The translations under genes were made by a program, and so were the position numbers. A stretch of 64,000 nucleotides of DNA from Shewanella mesophila. GTDB lineage: Bacteria; Pseudomonadota; Gammaproteobacteria; Enterobacterales; Shewanellaceae. Location of the stretch: assembly GCF_019457515.1 (NCBI RefSeq), contig NZ_CP080421.1:186001-250000 (forward strand), written 5' to 3'. Within the stretch, counting starts at the first letter, position 1. Each line of letters begins with the position of its first letter. Shown in pieces: positions 43,919 through 53,403 of the stretch. The notes below the pieces were generated by a model. The model had not been told where the DNA came from. It did not search any database and was given only the letters and a program-made list of their open reading frames with translations.

Positions 43919-45139
43919 CTATAGGGTTCCGCGTGGTGGTACGGCAACGTTTGCAAAGATTAATCCCGCGACCAAGGACATAAAAATAAGGAAGATTTGT
44001 GAGCCAATGTGAGATTGATTGAGCATAGTCTCGCCCAGAATAAGGGTATTGAGTCCAATGTAGGTTTTACTACCTGGTACCAAGATCACTATCCCTTGGA
44101 GTAGGGCGATTGATGCAGGTGCTTTCATCCAGCGAGCATAGAGATTTGAGTAGATCCCAACTGCTAATGCACCAAAGAAAATGCCGATCGAGTCACCCAA
44201 ATAAATCCCCGCTAGCATGGCGGAGAAGAAGGCGATGATACCGGCAAATATGCCCCAAGGAGAATCTTTAAGGCGCGCCTTGAAGATGATAACCAGTGCG
44301 GTGGACAAAATAGGTACTGCAGACCAAATCGCCCAACGTGGCAGCGGTGTAGGTTCGAAGTAGATCGCCTCACCAAAAATGGCATTACCGATCACCATGC
44401 CAAAAATGGCGCCAAAATAGAGTTTAAATAGCAACATGGACGCATCCATGATGCGGGCTGTGCCAGATATCAGATCGCGTGCGGCGAGTTCGGCTAATCC
44501 GAGGGTAAGCGCGAGACCGGGGACAAAAATAATAATTCCAGAGAGGATCACCACAGGAATATTGATATAGGGATCGAAGTAGGAGATCCCGCTGGCAGCG
44601 ATAGCACACAAAATTGCCGCCAATGGTTCTAAGGTTTCGGCCATCCTTTTTGAGCGCTCGGCGTGATAAACCAAACCGTAGACCATGATACCTAGAGTGG
44701 ATGACCAAAAAACATCGTTCCAACTGGTTCCCATCAGCATGGCGAAAGCCCCCGCCGAGCTGCCAAAGGCGAGCAGAGTTAACAATGGGCCATAGGGGTT
44801 AGGTTTGTTGGCGATCTCTTCGAGTCTTTCGGTGGCTTCTTGCAAGGTTCGTTGACCAGAAACGAGTTCGCCAACCAGTTCATCGGTACGAGCCAGAGAG
44901 CCAAGATCTAGATCACCAGGTCTGACTCTGGCAACATGATTGTATTCCTGATCCGCATCATGTTGTAAAACAAAGGTCATAGACGTGGGGGATATCAGAA
45001 AATAGCCTTCGATACCCAATAGTTTAGAGATGGTTTGCAGGTGAGATTCTAGTCGATAAGCAGGTGTACCAAATTTGTGCAGGTACTTTCCTAACTTAAT
45101 GATAAAACGTCTTTTTTCTATGAATTCTGCGTTATCCAA
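43919..45139 (-). CDS. ThrE-like threonine/serine exporter family protein (YjjP-YjjB fused)
   Basis: A 406-residue protein. The N-terminal part (about 1-120) is the soluble DUF1212/YjjP region with ISPTSMTFVL. About ten membrane helices follow, including IIIFVPGLALTLGLAELAARD, and the C-terminal half corresponds to the YjjB-like domain with QGIVILVPGSKTYIGLN. In E. coli these are two proteins, YjjP and YjjB, that export succinate; in Corynebacterium the fused ThrE exports Thr and Ser. The substrate here is open. Confidence 0.82.
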   Translation of the reverse strand: MDNAEFIEKRRFIIKLGKYLHKFGTPAYRLESHLQTISKLLGIEGYFLISPTSMTFVLQHDADQEYNHVARVRPGDLDLGSLARTDELVGELVSGQRTLQEATERLEEIANKPNPYGPLLTLLAFGSSAGAFAMLMGTSWNDVFWSSTLGIMVYGLVYHAERSKRMAETLEPLAAILCAIAASGISYFDPYINIPVVILSGIIIFVPGLALTLGLAELAARDLISGTARIMDASMLLFKLYFGAIFGMVIGNAIFGEAIYFEPTPLPRWAIWSAVPILSTALVIIFKARLKDSPWGIFAGIIAFFSAMLAGIYLGDSIGIFFGALAVGIYSNLYARWMKAPASIALLQGIVILVPGSKTYIGLNTLILGETMLNQSHIGSQIFLIFMSLVAGLIFANVAVPPRGTL

Positions 45140-45284
45140 TTGTACAGTCCATGATGCTGAAACTTATGGGTAGTGTTAAAACGAGCGCATCTTAACCTAT
45201 CTTGTACAAAAAAGGTTAATGGCTTGGAAATTTTTTGACTTAAGCATAGAGTATGTAGAGTTTTTTGAGGGATAGGAGAATATT

Positions 45285-45680
45285 ATGTCAGTAGCAGTTT
45301 CAGGGTTTTATATTGGATTAACCGCCATCATGGCCGTTTATTTTAGCTTGCGAGTCGTGAAGTTAAGAAGAGGACTTAAAATTGGTTTAGGTACTGATGG
45401 TAACCAAGATCTGACCTTGGCAAGTCGTGTCCATGTCAATCTTGTCGAGAATGCGCCCATCGCTATGGCACTATTATTAGTGGCGGAAATTAATGGGTTA
45501 GCCGAGGTGTATATTCACCTGATAGGTACAGTTTGGCTGGTGGCTCGTATGCTTCATGCCATCGGGCTAACGCAAGGCCAAGGTGGTTATCATTTCGGAC
45601 GTTTCTGGGGCGTGTTATTGACCTGGATCCTAATCCTTACGCTATCTGTGGTTAATATTGGTTATTTTATTCTAGGGTGA
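45285..45680 (+). CDS. MAPEG-family membrane protein
   Basis: A 131-residue protein with four hydrophobic helices. The characteristic RVHVNLVENAPIAMALLLVAE (in part) lies between helices one and two, and RMLHAIGL lies near helix three. MAPEG proteins include glutathione-dependent membrane enzymes; bacterial members of this size are mostly uncharacterised. It is a single gene with GATAGGAG ahead of the start. Confidence 0.82.
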   Translation: MSVAVSGFYIGLTAIMAVYFSLRVVKLRRGLKIGLGTDGNQDLTLASRVHVNLVENAPIAMALLLVAEINGLAEVYIHLIGTVWLVARMLHAIGLTQGQGGYHFGRFWGVLLTWILILTLSVVNIGYFILG

Positions 45681-45729
45681 TTTTTTAACGGGGTTGCTGC
45701 TTTTTTGTTCGCGTAAATGACCGTTTCGC

Positions 45730-45870
45730 TGTTATACTCCGCGTCCTTTTTGTTGCCCTCTACGCACTGCCTAACTTAGGCCGAGTTATAGAGTGTCGCA
45801 GAAGTTATTGGGATACTTAAAGCTCAGTAACTACAATTATTGTTGGTTTGGAAGTTAGGCAGTCATATTC
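45730..45870 (+). promoter_or_regulatory. ygiQ promoter and structured leader that can cover the start region
   Basis: An extended -10 element TGTTATACT (45730-45738) implies a leader of about 125 nt. ACTGCCTAACTT (45766-45777) is the exact reverse complement of AAGTTAGGCAGT (45852-45863), whose AGG would be the only ribosome-binding sequence, ending 7 nt before the ATG. A second helix AGTTATTG/CAGTAACT (45803-45810 with 45825-45832) lies inside. The long-range stem would hide the translation start, so the leader may act as an RNA switch. Confidence 0.6.
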
Positions 45871-48159
45871 ATGCAGGTTGAATCCACGTTATTTACGCAT
45901 CCCAAATATTTAAATCGCACTGAAAAACCAGCGCCATTTTTACCTATGTCTCGAAAAGAGATGGATAAATTGGGCTGGGATAGTTGTGACATCATAATTG
46001 TCACTGGCGATGCCTATGTGGATCATCCCAGTTTTGGTATGGCGGTGATCGGGCGCATGCTCGAAGCCCAAGGATTTCGCGTGGGTATCATCTCACAGCC
46101 CGACTGGTCGAATAAAAACGATTTTATGAAGTTAGGTAAACCTAACCTCTATTTTGGTGTGACTGCCGGCAACATGGATTCGATGATCAACCGTTACACC
46201 GCTGAGCGTCGTTTGCGCCATGATGATGCCTACACTGCGGGTAATATCGGTGGCAAGCGTCCCGATCGCGCCGTGACTGTGTATACCCAGCGTTGTAAAG
46301 AAGCCTTTAAGCAGGTACCAGTGGTGATTGGTGGTATTGAGGCGAGTTTACGCCGTATCGCCCATTATGATTATTGGTCAGATAAGGTGCGCCGCTCGGT
46401 GATTCTCGATGCCAAGGCCGATATTTTAGTCTATGGCAACGCCGAGCGTCCGCTGGTGGAGCTGTCACATCGTATCGCATCTGGTGAGCCGATAAGTGAG
46501 ATCCATGATGTGCGTGGCACCACGGTGATCCGTAAAGAGCCCCTGGCAGGTTGGAAGGGGATGGACTCGCGCAAGTTGGATCAGCTGCATAAGATCGACC
46601 CTATCCCCAATCCCTATGGCGCCGATGATGTGGGTTGTCAAAATCTCTCTGGCCCGAGCGATGTTAAGGTGTTCGACAACGAAGCGCCCAAGCCGATTTC
46701 GGTGCAGCCGCCACGTCCTAAGCCGTGGGAAAATACTTATGTGTTGTTACCTAGCTATGAAAAAGTGGCCGAAGATAAGTATCTCTATGCTCATGCTTCG
46801 CGCATCTTGCACCAAGAGCAAAATCCAGGTTGTGCCCGAGCACTATTTCAGGCCCATGCCCAGCGCGCAATTTGGGTCAATCCGCCTGCTTGGCCATTGA
46901 ACACCGATGAGATGGATGGAGTTTTCGACTTAGCCTATAAGCGGGTGCCACATCCTGTGTACGGCAATGAGAAAATCCCTGCCTATGACATGATCAAGAC
47001 CTCGATTAATATCATGCGAGGCTGTTTCGGTGGCTGCTCATTTTGTTCCATTACCGAACATGAAGGGCGGATTATTCAGAGCCGTTCACAAGACTCTATT
47101 ATTAAAGAGATCAAAGATATTCAGGATAAGGTTCCCGGTTTTACTGGGGTTATCTCCGATCTTGGTGGACCAACGGCTAACATGTATCGCTTAGGTTGTA
47201 AGAGCGAAAAAGCTGAGAAAACCTGTCGAAGGCTCTCTTGCGTATTCCCCGCTATCTGTGGTCATCTCGATACCGATCATCAGGCTACGATCGATCTGTA
47301 TCGTGCGGCACGGGATGTACCGGGCATTAAGAAGGTACTGATTGCTTCTGGCGTGCGTTATGACTTGGCGACCGAAGATCCACGTTATGTGAAAGAGTTG
47401 GCGAGTCATCATGTCGGGGGCTATTTAAAAATTGCCCCAGAGCACACCGAAGAGGGACCGCTCACTAAGATGATGAAGCCAGGCATGGGTACCTATGACA
47501 AGTTTAAAGAGCTGTTTGATAAGTATTCTGCCGAAGCGGGCAAGAAGCAGTATCTTATCCCCTACTTTATCTCGGCGCATCCAGGCACTACTGATGAAGA
47601 TATGGTGAACTTGGCATTGTGGCTAAAGGGCGAGAAGTTTAAGTTAGATCAGGTGCAAAACTTCTATCCGTCACCCATGGCCAATGCCACGACCATTTAT
47701 CACACTGAGCTGAACTCGCTAAAAAACGTCAAGCACACCAGTGAGACGGTGGATGTTCCCAAGGGCGGACGTCAGCGTAAGCTGCATAAAGCCTTGCTGC
47801 GCTATCACGACCCAGCGGGTTGGCCGATCATCCGTGAAGCCTTGATTAAGATGGGCAAAGAACACTTAATTGGCGGTGGCTTAAATTGCTTAGTGCCAGC
47901 CGAAACTCGTCAAGAGCGCCAAGGTTTGTTGGCCAAAGCCGCTGGTGGTAAAACCCCTGCGGGTAAAAAAGCGGTCACCCGTTTTTCGGCAAACCAATTT
48001 GATGATCGAAAAGGAAAGGCCACATCTTCTGATAAGCCAAAATCAGCGGGAAAAGCCTCAACCAACAAGCAAGGTGCGGGTAAGTCTGGTTCAACAGGCA
48101 AGGGCGCTAAACGTCCAGTAAAAAATGCATGGGGCACCACGCCTAAACATCAAAGATAA
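45871..48159 (+). CDS. ygiQ: YgiQ family radical SAM protein
   Basis: A 762-residue UPF0313 protein. The radical SAM cluster-binding CxxxCxxC is at Cys385, Cys389 and Cys392 ([18 protein letters not shown]), preceded by an N-terminal domain unique to the family. The final 90 residues are a basic, low-complexity tail rich in Lys, Gly, Ser and Ala, suggesting nucleic-acid contact. The reaction catalysed is not established. A structured leader precedes it. Confidence 0.92.
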   Translation: MQVESTLFTHPKYLNRTEKPAPFLPMSRKEMDKLGWDSCDIIIVTGDAYVDHPSFGMAVIGRMLEAQGFRVGIISQPDWSNKNDFMKLGKPNLYFGVTAGNMDSMINRYTAERRLRHDDAYTAGNIGGKRPDRAVTVYTQRCKEAFKQVPVVIGGIEASLRRIAHYDYWSDKVRRSVILDAKADILVYGNAERPLVELSHRIASGEPISEIHDVRGTTVIRKEPLAGWKGMDSRKLDQLHKIDPIPNPYGADDVGCQNLSGPSDVKVFDNEAPKPISVQPPRPKPWENTYVLLPSYEKVAEDKYLYAHASRILHQEQNPGCARALFQAHAQRAIWVNPPAWPLNTDEMDGVFDLAYKRVPHPVYGNEKIPAYDMIKTSINIMRGCFGGCSFCSITEHEGRIIQSRSQDSIIKEIKDIQDKVPGFTGVISDLGGPTANMYRLGCKSEKAEKTCRRLSCVFPAICGHLDTDHQATIDLYRAARDVPGIKKVLIASGVRYDLATEDPRYVKELASHHVGGYLKIAPEHTEEGPLTKMMKPGMGTYDKFKELFDKYSAEAGKKQYLIPYFISAHPGTTDEDMVNLALWLKGEKFKLDQVQNFYPSPMANATTIYHTELNSLKNVKHTSETVDVPKGGRQRKLHKALLRYHDPAGWPIIREALIKMGKEHLIGGGLNCLVPAETRQERQGLLAKAAGGKTPAGKKAVTRFSANQFDDRKGKATSSDKPKSAGKASTNKQGAGKSGSTGKGAKRPVKNAWGTTPKHQR

Positions 48160-48169
48160 GTTTTGAAAC

Positions 48170-48208
48170 TAAAAAAGGCCACGCTGTAAATTCCATTTGC
48201 GTGGCCTG
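48170..48208 (-). terminator. Rho-independent terminator for the porin gene
   Basis: On the minus strand the 9-bp stem AGGCCACGC/GCGTGGCCT with a 14-nt loop is followed by TTTTT. On the plus strand there is no T-tail after the stem, so it serves the porin rather than ygiQ. Confidence 0.8.
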
Positions 48209-48238
48209 GCGTAGCAAAATAATTTGCTAATGGGTGCA

Positions 48239-49369
48239 TCAGAAGAAGTAGTTGATCCCTACCGCAAAACCGTTCTCTTCACCGGCTTCTTGAGCGGCGT
48301 CATCCATTGAACTGAAGTCTAGCTTGGCTTCGGCAAACATCACTGTGTCATTGCTGTAACGATAGTGCAGACCGATCATCGCAAATTGGCGAGTCCACTT
48401 ACCTTGAATGGTGCTTGTCGCATCAGTGTCTAGATCTAGGTAAGTTAGCACCGCCATAGGGACAAAGCCGTTGTCGTATTGATAGGCGACCATCAACTCT
48501 GCACCAGTTGCATCGTAGAATTGACCATCAACAACTTCATTGTTCTCGCTTTGGTGCGCGTTAAAACCAATATATAGGCCTTTTGAATCTCGACCATCGG
48601 CATAGTGATAGTATTCGCCGTACATTGCACCGATACCAATGATCTCATTGGTTAAGTCCACATTGGCGCCATCAATCGTGCCCGTTACCTTGCTGGTGTT
48701 GAAACCAGCAAGCAGGCTTAGGTTGTCATTGACATGGTAGGTTAAGCTGGCGCCATAGTTGTCGTCGGACTCTAATTGGGCATTGTCTTCGACAATTTTG
48801 TGATTGCTATTGGCAGCATATTGCAGAGCGATATGCAGTGGGCCGAAGTCGTTACGATATTGGAAGGCTGAATCGGCGCGACCAGTACCGTTTAGACCAC
48901 CATCCCCGAAAGTGTAAGCTCCTACGGAGTAACCTGCGAATACATTGGGTAAATCGGTTGTGCCAGCAACATCATAGTAGGCACCCCATTGTTTACCAAA
49001 GGTTAGGCTACCCCATTTATCATGGGACATACCAACATAGCCAAGACGGTTATTGAGGAAATCGTCGGTCTTCTCGGCTGCAAGTGCGCTACCATCGAGC
49101 ACTAGGCTATTCTCACCCGAAACTATGTTGATACCCCACTCCGTGCGAGCATAGGCAGTCCAACCATTTCTTTCTTCACGCTCGAAGTTAAAGCTCATCT
49201 GCGATAAATTGTTGACGACCTCAGTCTCATGGGTGTCATTGACTGCTGCGAAGCCTAACCAACCTGTAATGCTGACAGCGTTTTTGTCATCTTTATACAC
49301 TTCGAATGCATTGGCACTGCCAGCGGTTAATAATAGAGGAATAGCCAGTGCGAGTAATGTCTTGTTCAT
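48239..49369 (-). CDS. Gram-negative outer-membrane porin
   Basis: A 376-residue general porin. The signal peptide ends ANA, then FEVYKDDKNAVSITGWLGFAAV begins the barrel (in part). The segment RLGYVGMSHDKWGSLTFGKQWGAYYD is the conserved strand preceding the constriction loop, and the protein ends AVGINYFF with a terminal Phe. It lies downstream of speF-potE on the same strand, 108 nt after potE, so it may be induced with them and let ornithine or putrescine cross the outer membrane; this last point is inference. Confidence 0.9.
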   Translation of the reverse strand: MNKTLLALAIPLLLTAGSANAFEVYKDDKNAVSITGWLGFAAVNDTHETEVVNNLSQMSFNFEREERNGWTAYARTEWGINIVSGENSLVLDGSALAAEKTDDFLNNRLGYVGMSHDKWGSLTFGKQWGAYYDVAGTTDLPNVFAGYSVGAYTFGDGGLNGTGRADSAFQYRNDFGPLHIALQYAANSNHKIVEDNAQLESDDNYGASLTYHVNDNLSLLAGFNTSKVTGTIDGANVDLTNEIIGIGAMYGEYYHYADGRDSKGLYIGFNAHQSENNEVVDGQFYDATGAELMVAYQYDNGFVPMAVLTYLDLDTDATSTIQGKWTRQFAMIGLHYRYSNDTVMFAEAKLDFSSMDDAAQEAGEENGFAVGINYFF

Positions 49370-49437
49370 AAATCCACCTTAATAAGTCGTGCTGTTTTCA
49401 GCTTTAAATAACTGCTCAACGGTCTTGATATTTTGTT

Positions 49438-49468
49438 GATGCCTTCATTGGGGCGGGATGAAGGCATC
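49438..49468 (-). other. Perfect hairpin between potE and the porin gene
   Basis: GATGCCTTCAT (49438-49448) and ATGAAGGCATC (49458-49468) form an 11-bp stem with a 9-nt loop. There is no T-tail on the minus strand, so it is more likely an mRNA-stabilising or processing hairpin than a terminator. Confidence 0.55.
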
Positions 49469-49477
49469 GGAGTGTAA

Positions 49478-50797
49478 TTAAGCGGCTTTCATCTCGGCTT
49501 TATGTGCCTTGTTAGAGATCACGCCATAGATGGTCCAACCGAAGAAAGTACAGATTGAACCTAGCATTACTGCCGTTTCGCCTGAGCTATATAGGGCATA
49601 GAAGCTATATAAGGCACCGATAACGGCGATGATGTTAGATACACGCGCCTTGTGGGCTGGGATTTTGAGTTGCTTTTGCATCACGCCAAGGGCTGCCATA
49701 GACAGGATGTAAGGAATGATGTTGGTTACAACGGCTAGGTTAACTAGCGCTTCGAACTGCTTGTTCAATGTTGGGCTGATGGTCATCAGTGACAGTACTG
49801 ACTGGATCATGACTATGATGGTCATACCAGCAACTGGAGCTTCAGACTTGTTCAGTTTAGAGAATACTTTTGGAAAGAAACCTTCATCGGCAGAGGACTT
49901 GAAGACCTGTGCGATGGTGAACTGCCAACCTAATAGAGAACCAGTACAAGAAAGTACCGCACAACCCATCACAATTTTACCGATAGTTGGGTTGAACATT
50001 TCGGCAAATACTAGACCGAAGGGAGCGTTAGAGGCGGCAAGTGCTTCATTGGAAACAATACCTGCAACGACGTTAGTAGAGATGATGTAGATGATGGCCG
50101 CACCGATAGTACCGCCCAATACGGCGATAGGTACGTTCTTCTCTGGGTTATCGACGGTTTCTGAGTTAGCGCAAGCAGACTCTAGACCAAGGAAGGCCCA
50201 TAGTGTCATCGCAATAGAACCGCCGAGAGCATCGAAGAAAGGCAGATCATGCGGGTTCCAAGCGCCAGTATACATATCAACATCGAACCAGAACCAACCA
50301 ATGAGTGACACACCGATCACTGGGATGATGATACCCCATACGGTTACACTACTGACTTGACCAGTAATGCGTGCGCCGCCGAAGTTAGCGATGGTGGTGA
50401 GCCAAAGTACGCCAATCGTCGCCAGACAGATGGCGATTGGACTCATCTCAACTTCCAACATCACTGCGCCGTAACCAACTGCAGAGATGGCGATAGCCAC
50501 GTTAGCGATCAGCAGTGATACCGCGTAGGTATAGTTGGCCATAAAGTTGCCATTGCGGCCGAAGGCATATTCGGCATAACCGCCCATACCGCCAGATTTT
50601 TTACTGAACATCCCGCATTTAGCGAATGCATAGGCTAACGCCGTTGAACCTGCGGCTGTGACTAGCCAAGATAAAATAGAGATAGTACCCACTTGCGCCA
50701 GTGCAGTAGGTAGCATGATGATACCCGAACCCATCATATTCACAATTGTGAGAATGGTAAGTTGGGTAACACTGATCTTATTGTTTGATTTGCTCAT
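49478..50797 (-). CDS. potE: Putrescine-ornithine antiporter PotE
   Basis: An APC-superfamily exchanger that takes up ornithine and exports putrescine across the inner membrane. The 439-residue protein has twelve hydrophobic helices, the helix-1 motif NMMGSGIIMLPTALAQ and GGMGGYAEYAFG. It is next to speF, the standard partnership in which decarboxylation plus exchange consumes cytoplasmic protons under acid conditions. Confidence 0.93.
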   Translation of the reverse strand: MSKSNNKISVTQLTILTIVNMMGSGIIMLPTALAQVGTISILSWLVTAAGSTALAYAFAKCGMFSKKSGGMGGYAEYAFGRNGNFMANYTYAVSLLIANVAIAISAVGYGAVMLEVEMSPIAICLATIGVLWLTTIANFGGARITGQVSSVTVWGIIIPVIGVSLIGWFWFDVDMYTGAWNPHDLPFFDALGGSIAMTLWAFLGLESACANSETVDNPEKNVPIAVLGGTIGAAIIYIISTNVVAGIVSNEALAASNAPFGLVFAEMFNPTIGKIVMGCAVLSCTGSLLGWQFTIAQVFKSSADEGFFPKVFSKLNKSEAPVAGMTIIVMIQSVLSLMTISPTLNKQFEALVNLAVVTNIIPYILSMAALGVMQKQLKIPAHKARVSNIIAVIGALYSFYALYSSGETAVMLGSICTFFGWTIYGVISNKAHKAEMKAA

Positions 50798-50822
50798 AAT
50801 AGTTACCTAAGTTTGTTGTTAC

Positions 50823-50845
50823 GCAGAGAGCACAAGGCTCTCTGC
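50823..50845 (-). other. Perfect hairpin between speF and potE
   Basis: GCAGAGAGC/GCTCTCTGC (50823-50831 with 50837-50845) forms a 9-bp stem with a 5-nt loop in the 58-nt gap. No T-tail follows on the minus strand. It may set the ratio of speF to potE mRNA. Confidence 0.55.
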
Positions 50846-50855
50846 ATGGATATGA

Positions 50856-53018
50856 TTAGTTTTTCAATACATAACCGAGTGCTTGAACTCGGCCGTTATC
50901 GGTTTCTTCGAGGTAAACCCCTTGCAGTTCTGGTGAGAATCCTGGTAGCAGGTTGATGCCTTCTTCTAATGCTAAGAAGTAGCGTTGTACCGCACCGCCC
51001 CATACTTCACCTGGTACCATACAAAGCACTCCTGGTGGATATGGCAGCGCACCTTCAACCGCGATACGGCCTTCAATTTGAGACAAGGGCACGAGTTCGG
51101 CCTTGCCTTGAATAAAGGCGATATTAGCTTCTTGAGGGTTCATTACGGCTTTAGGGAAGTGTTGTTGACGGAACATCTCTTTTTGCAGCTGCTTAACATC
51201 GCGGCTGACGTAAAGATCGTGCATCTCTTGGCAGAGTTGGCGAATGGTATAGCCTTGGTATCTCGCCTTGTTGGCGTTGTAGACGTTAGGAAGAACTTCG
51301 GCTAATGGCGCATCTTCATCGACCAGTTTTTCGAAGCGTGAAATTTGCGACACTAAGTGTTGCATCTTCGCCATATCTTCCGCAGGCGTCATTAGGAAGA
51401 GGATTGAGTTTAAGTCGCACTTCTCTGGAATGATGTTGTTTTCACGGAGGAAGTTAGCCAAGATCGTTGCTGGAATACCAAACTCGGTATAGCTTCCTGT
51501 TTCGGCATCGATACCTGGTGTGGTTAACAGGAATTTACAAGGATCTACGAAATATTGTCCCTTCTCATAGCCTTCAAATGAGTGCCATTTTTGACCTGGT
51601 TCAAATTCGAAGAAACGTAGGTCGTCAGCCATTTGCTCGGTTTCATAATCTTGCCATAGGCGGCCGTCGATCATGGTTGGCACAAATGGTTTGATATATT
51701 TGCACTTCTTCAGCAGTAATTTACGAGCTTCGATCCCGGCCTTAACCGCTTCACGCCACAGGTAGCGACCACTGGCACCTTCGTGCATTTTGGCGTTAAC
51801 ATCTAGTGCGGCAAACAGTGGATAAAATGGGCTAGTCGAAGCATGCATCATGAAGGCGTTATTGAAACGCTTATGGTTGCAATATCTCTCTTGGCCTTTG
51901 ATATGTTTATCTTTTTTGTGAATTTGTGAAGTTTGAGAGAAACCAGCTTGCTGCTTATGCACCGACTGAGTCACGATAATGCCAGGATCGTCAGGTGTTA
52001 ACTCAAGTAACAATGGTGAGCAGTCATTCATCATTGGAATAAATTGCTCATAACCGACCCAAGCAGAGTCGAAAAGAATGTAGTCACAAAGATGACCAAT
52101 TTTATCAACGACTTGGCGTGCATTATAGATGGTACCGTCATAAGTCCCTAGCTGGATGATCGCTAAGCGGAAAGGACGAGCTTCATCGGCACGTTCTGGG
52201 GCTGTTTGACGAATTTGTTCACGCAGATAACGTTCGTCAAAACAGTGAGCATCGATACCACCAATAAAACCAAATGGGTTACGCGCCGTCTCTAAATAAA
52301 TAGGGGTTGCACCCGCTTGAATCAGTGCGCCATGGTGGTTAGATTTATGGTTATTTCGATCGAACAGTACTAAATCACCTTTCGCAAGTAATGCGTTAGT
52401 AGCCACTTTATTTGATGAAGATGTTCCGTTTAACACAAAATAAGTTTTGTCGGCATTAAAAACCTTAGCCGCATATTTTTGCGCATCATTTGGTGCACCT
52501 TCATGAATTAATAGATCGCCAAGTTTAACGTCGGCATTACACATATCAGATCTAAATACAGTTTCGCCAAAGAAGTCGAAGAACTGGCGTCCTACTGGGT
52601 GTTTACGGAAGAATTGTCCACCCTGGTGGCCAGGACAAGCAAATGTAGAATTACCCATCTCGACATATTTTTTCAAGGTGCCAAAGAACGGTGGTAATAA
52701 TCCTTCCTCATATTTTTTAACCGCGGTTTCGACTTGTTTTCCGTAGAAGTCAGTATTATTTCCGCAGAGTTCAAATACGCCAGTGATTGATGAACAAATA
52801 TCGTCTGGAAATGTTTCTTCACAACAAACAGAAACGAATATTGGAAGCTTTAATCCTGTTTCTTTTATTCTTTCTACAACACCTTGTCTTACATCGTCAA
52901 CGGATAATACAGCAGCTCCAACGTCACAGAAGTCAGTGTTTAAAATATTAACAACATCTCTTTTGGTATTAAAACATGATTGAACGGACAAACTTGCTGC
53001 CACTTTAAGTGATTTCAT
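50856..53018 (-). CDS. speF: Inducible ornithine decarboxylase SpeF
   Basis: PLP enzyme converting ornithine to putrescine and CO2. The 720-residue protein has the N-terminal wing and flavodoxin-like region (about 1-110), then the fold-type I domain with ACPGHQGGQFFRKHPVG, NGTSSSNK, and the PLP lysine in SVHKQQAGFSQTSQ, and the C-terminal domain with PYPPGVLCMVPGE. Length and motifs match the inducible E. coli enzyme. A regulatory leader open reading frame lies about 280 nt upstream, and potE follows. Confidence 0.95.
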   Translation of the reverse strand: MKSLKVAASLSVQSCFNTKRDVVNILNTDFCDVGAAVLSVDDVRQGVVERIKETGLKLPIFVSVCCEETFPDDICSSITGVFELCGNNTDFYGKQVETAVKKYEEGLLPPFFGTLKKYVEMGNSTFACPGHQGGQFFRKHPVGRQFFDFFGETVFRSDMCNADVKLGDLLIHEGAPNDAQKYAAKVFNADKTYFVLNGTSSSNKVATNALLAKGDLVLFDRNNHKSNHHGALIQAGATPIYLETARNPFGFIGGIDAHCFDERYLREQIRQTAPERADEARPFRLAIIQLGTYDGTIYNARQVVDKIGHLCDYILFDSAWVGYEQFIPMMNDCSPLLLELTPDDPGIIVTQSVHKQQAGFSQTSQIHKKDKHIKGQERYCNHKRFNNAFMMHASTSPFYPLFAALDVNAKMHEGASGRYLWREAVKAGIEARKLLLKKCKYIKPFVPTMIDGRLWQDYETEQMADDLRFFEFEPGQKWHSFEGYEKGQYFVDPCKFLLTTPGIDAETGSYTEFGIPATILANFLRENNIIPEKCDLNSILFLMTPAEDMAKMQHLVSQISRFEKLVDEDAPLAEVLPNVYNANKARYQGYTIRQLCQEMHDLYVSRDVKQLQKEMFRQQHFPKAVMNPQEANIAFIQGKAELVPLSQIEGRIAVEGALPYPPGVLCMVPGEVWGGAVQRYFLALEEGINLLPGFSPELQGVYLEETDNGRVQALGYVLKN

Positions 53019-53107
53019 AAAAAACCTTTATATAAAAAATTGATAGCAGGGCTCGTACCAAATAAACAATCTATTTGATATTAAATAAAAGATATAACTA
53101 TGCCCTG

Positions 53108-53215
53108 GTGCAGGTTTTGAATAACAGTAAGCTAGTACTCGATACAGGTATTCCTTCCGAAATAAAGTGGAATGACGAGTATGCCGAATAAGCTTTAGTT
53201 ACAGGAATCCTGCAC
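53108..53215 (-). promoter_or_regulatory. Large nested stem-loop in the speFL-speF intercistronic leader
   Basis: The outer arms GTGCAGG (53108-53114) and CCTGCAC (53209-53215) enclose TACTCG/CGAGTA (53136-53141 with 53176-53181) and ATTCC/GGAAT (53150-53154 with 53169-53173). In E. coli the region between speFL and speF carries a Rho-dependent control site and structured RNA; this stem-loop may have a similar role. Confidence 0.45.
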
Positions 53216-53298
53216 TAAAAATAGTGTTTAATTTAAATTTGGAATGAGGCTGTAATTGAGCTAGGCGAAAGCAGTCGCCCACCAACTACAGTATAGAA

Positions 53299-53403
53299 CT
53301 ATAGGGAAGTGTAGAAAGAGTAGTCAAAGTAGTCGCGTTGGCTTGGCATCATGATATGTCTCGTCCGCCTTATATGTGCCATGATTTTGGATTTTCTCTT
53401 CAT
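53299..53403 (-). CDS. speFL: Ornithine-sensing leader peptide SpeFL
   Basis: A 34-codon reading frame upstream of speF on the same strand, with GGAG 6 nt before its ATG. The peptide has HIRRTRH at residues 10-16 and FDYSFY at 26-31, with the same 9-residue gap as E. coli SpeFL (HIRRTTH and FDFHFF), and both are 34 residues long. In E. coli the nascent peptide captures ornithine in the ribosome exit tunnel, the ribosome stalls, and Rho-dependent termination before speF is avoided. The final residues (YTSL) differ from E. coli. I expect the same ornithine induction here. Confidence 0.88.
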   Translation of the reverse strand: MKRKSKIMAHIRRTRHIMMPSQRDYFDYSFYTSL

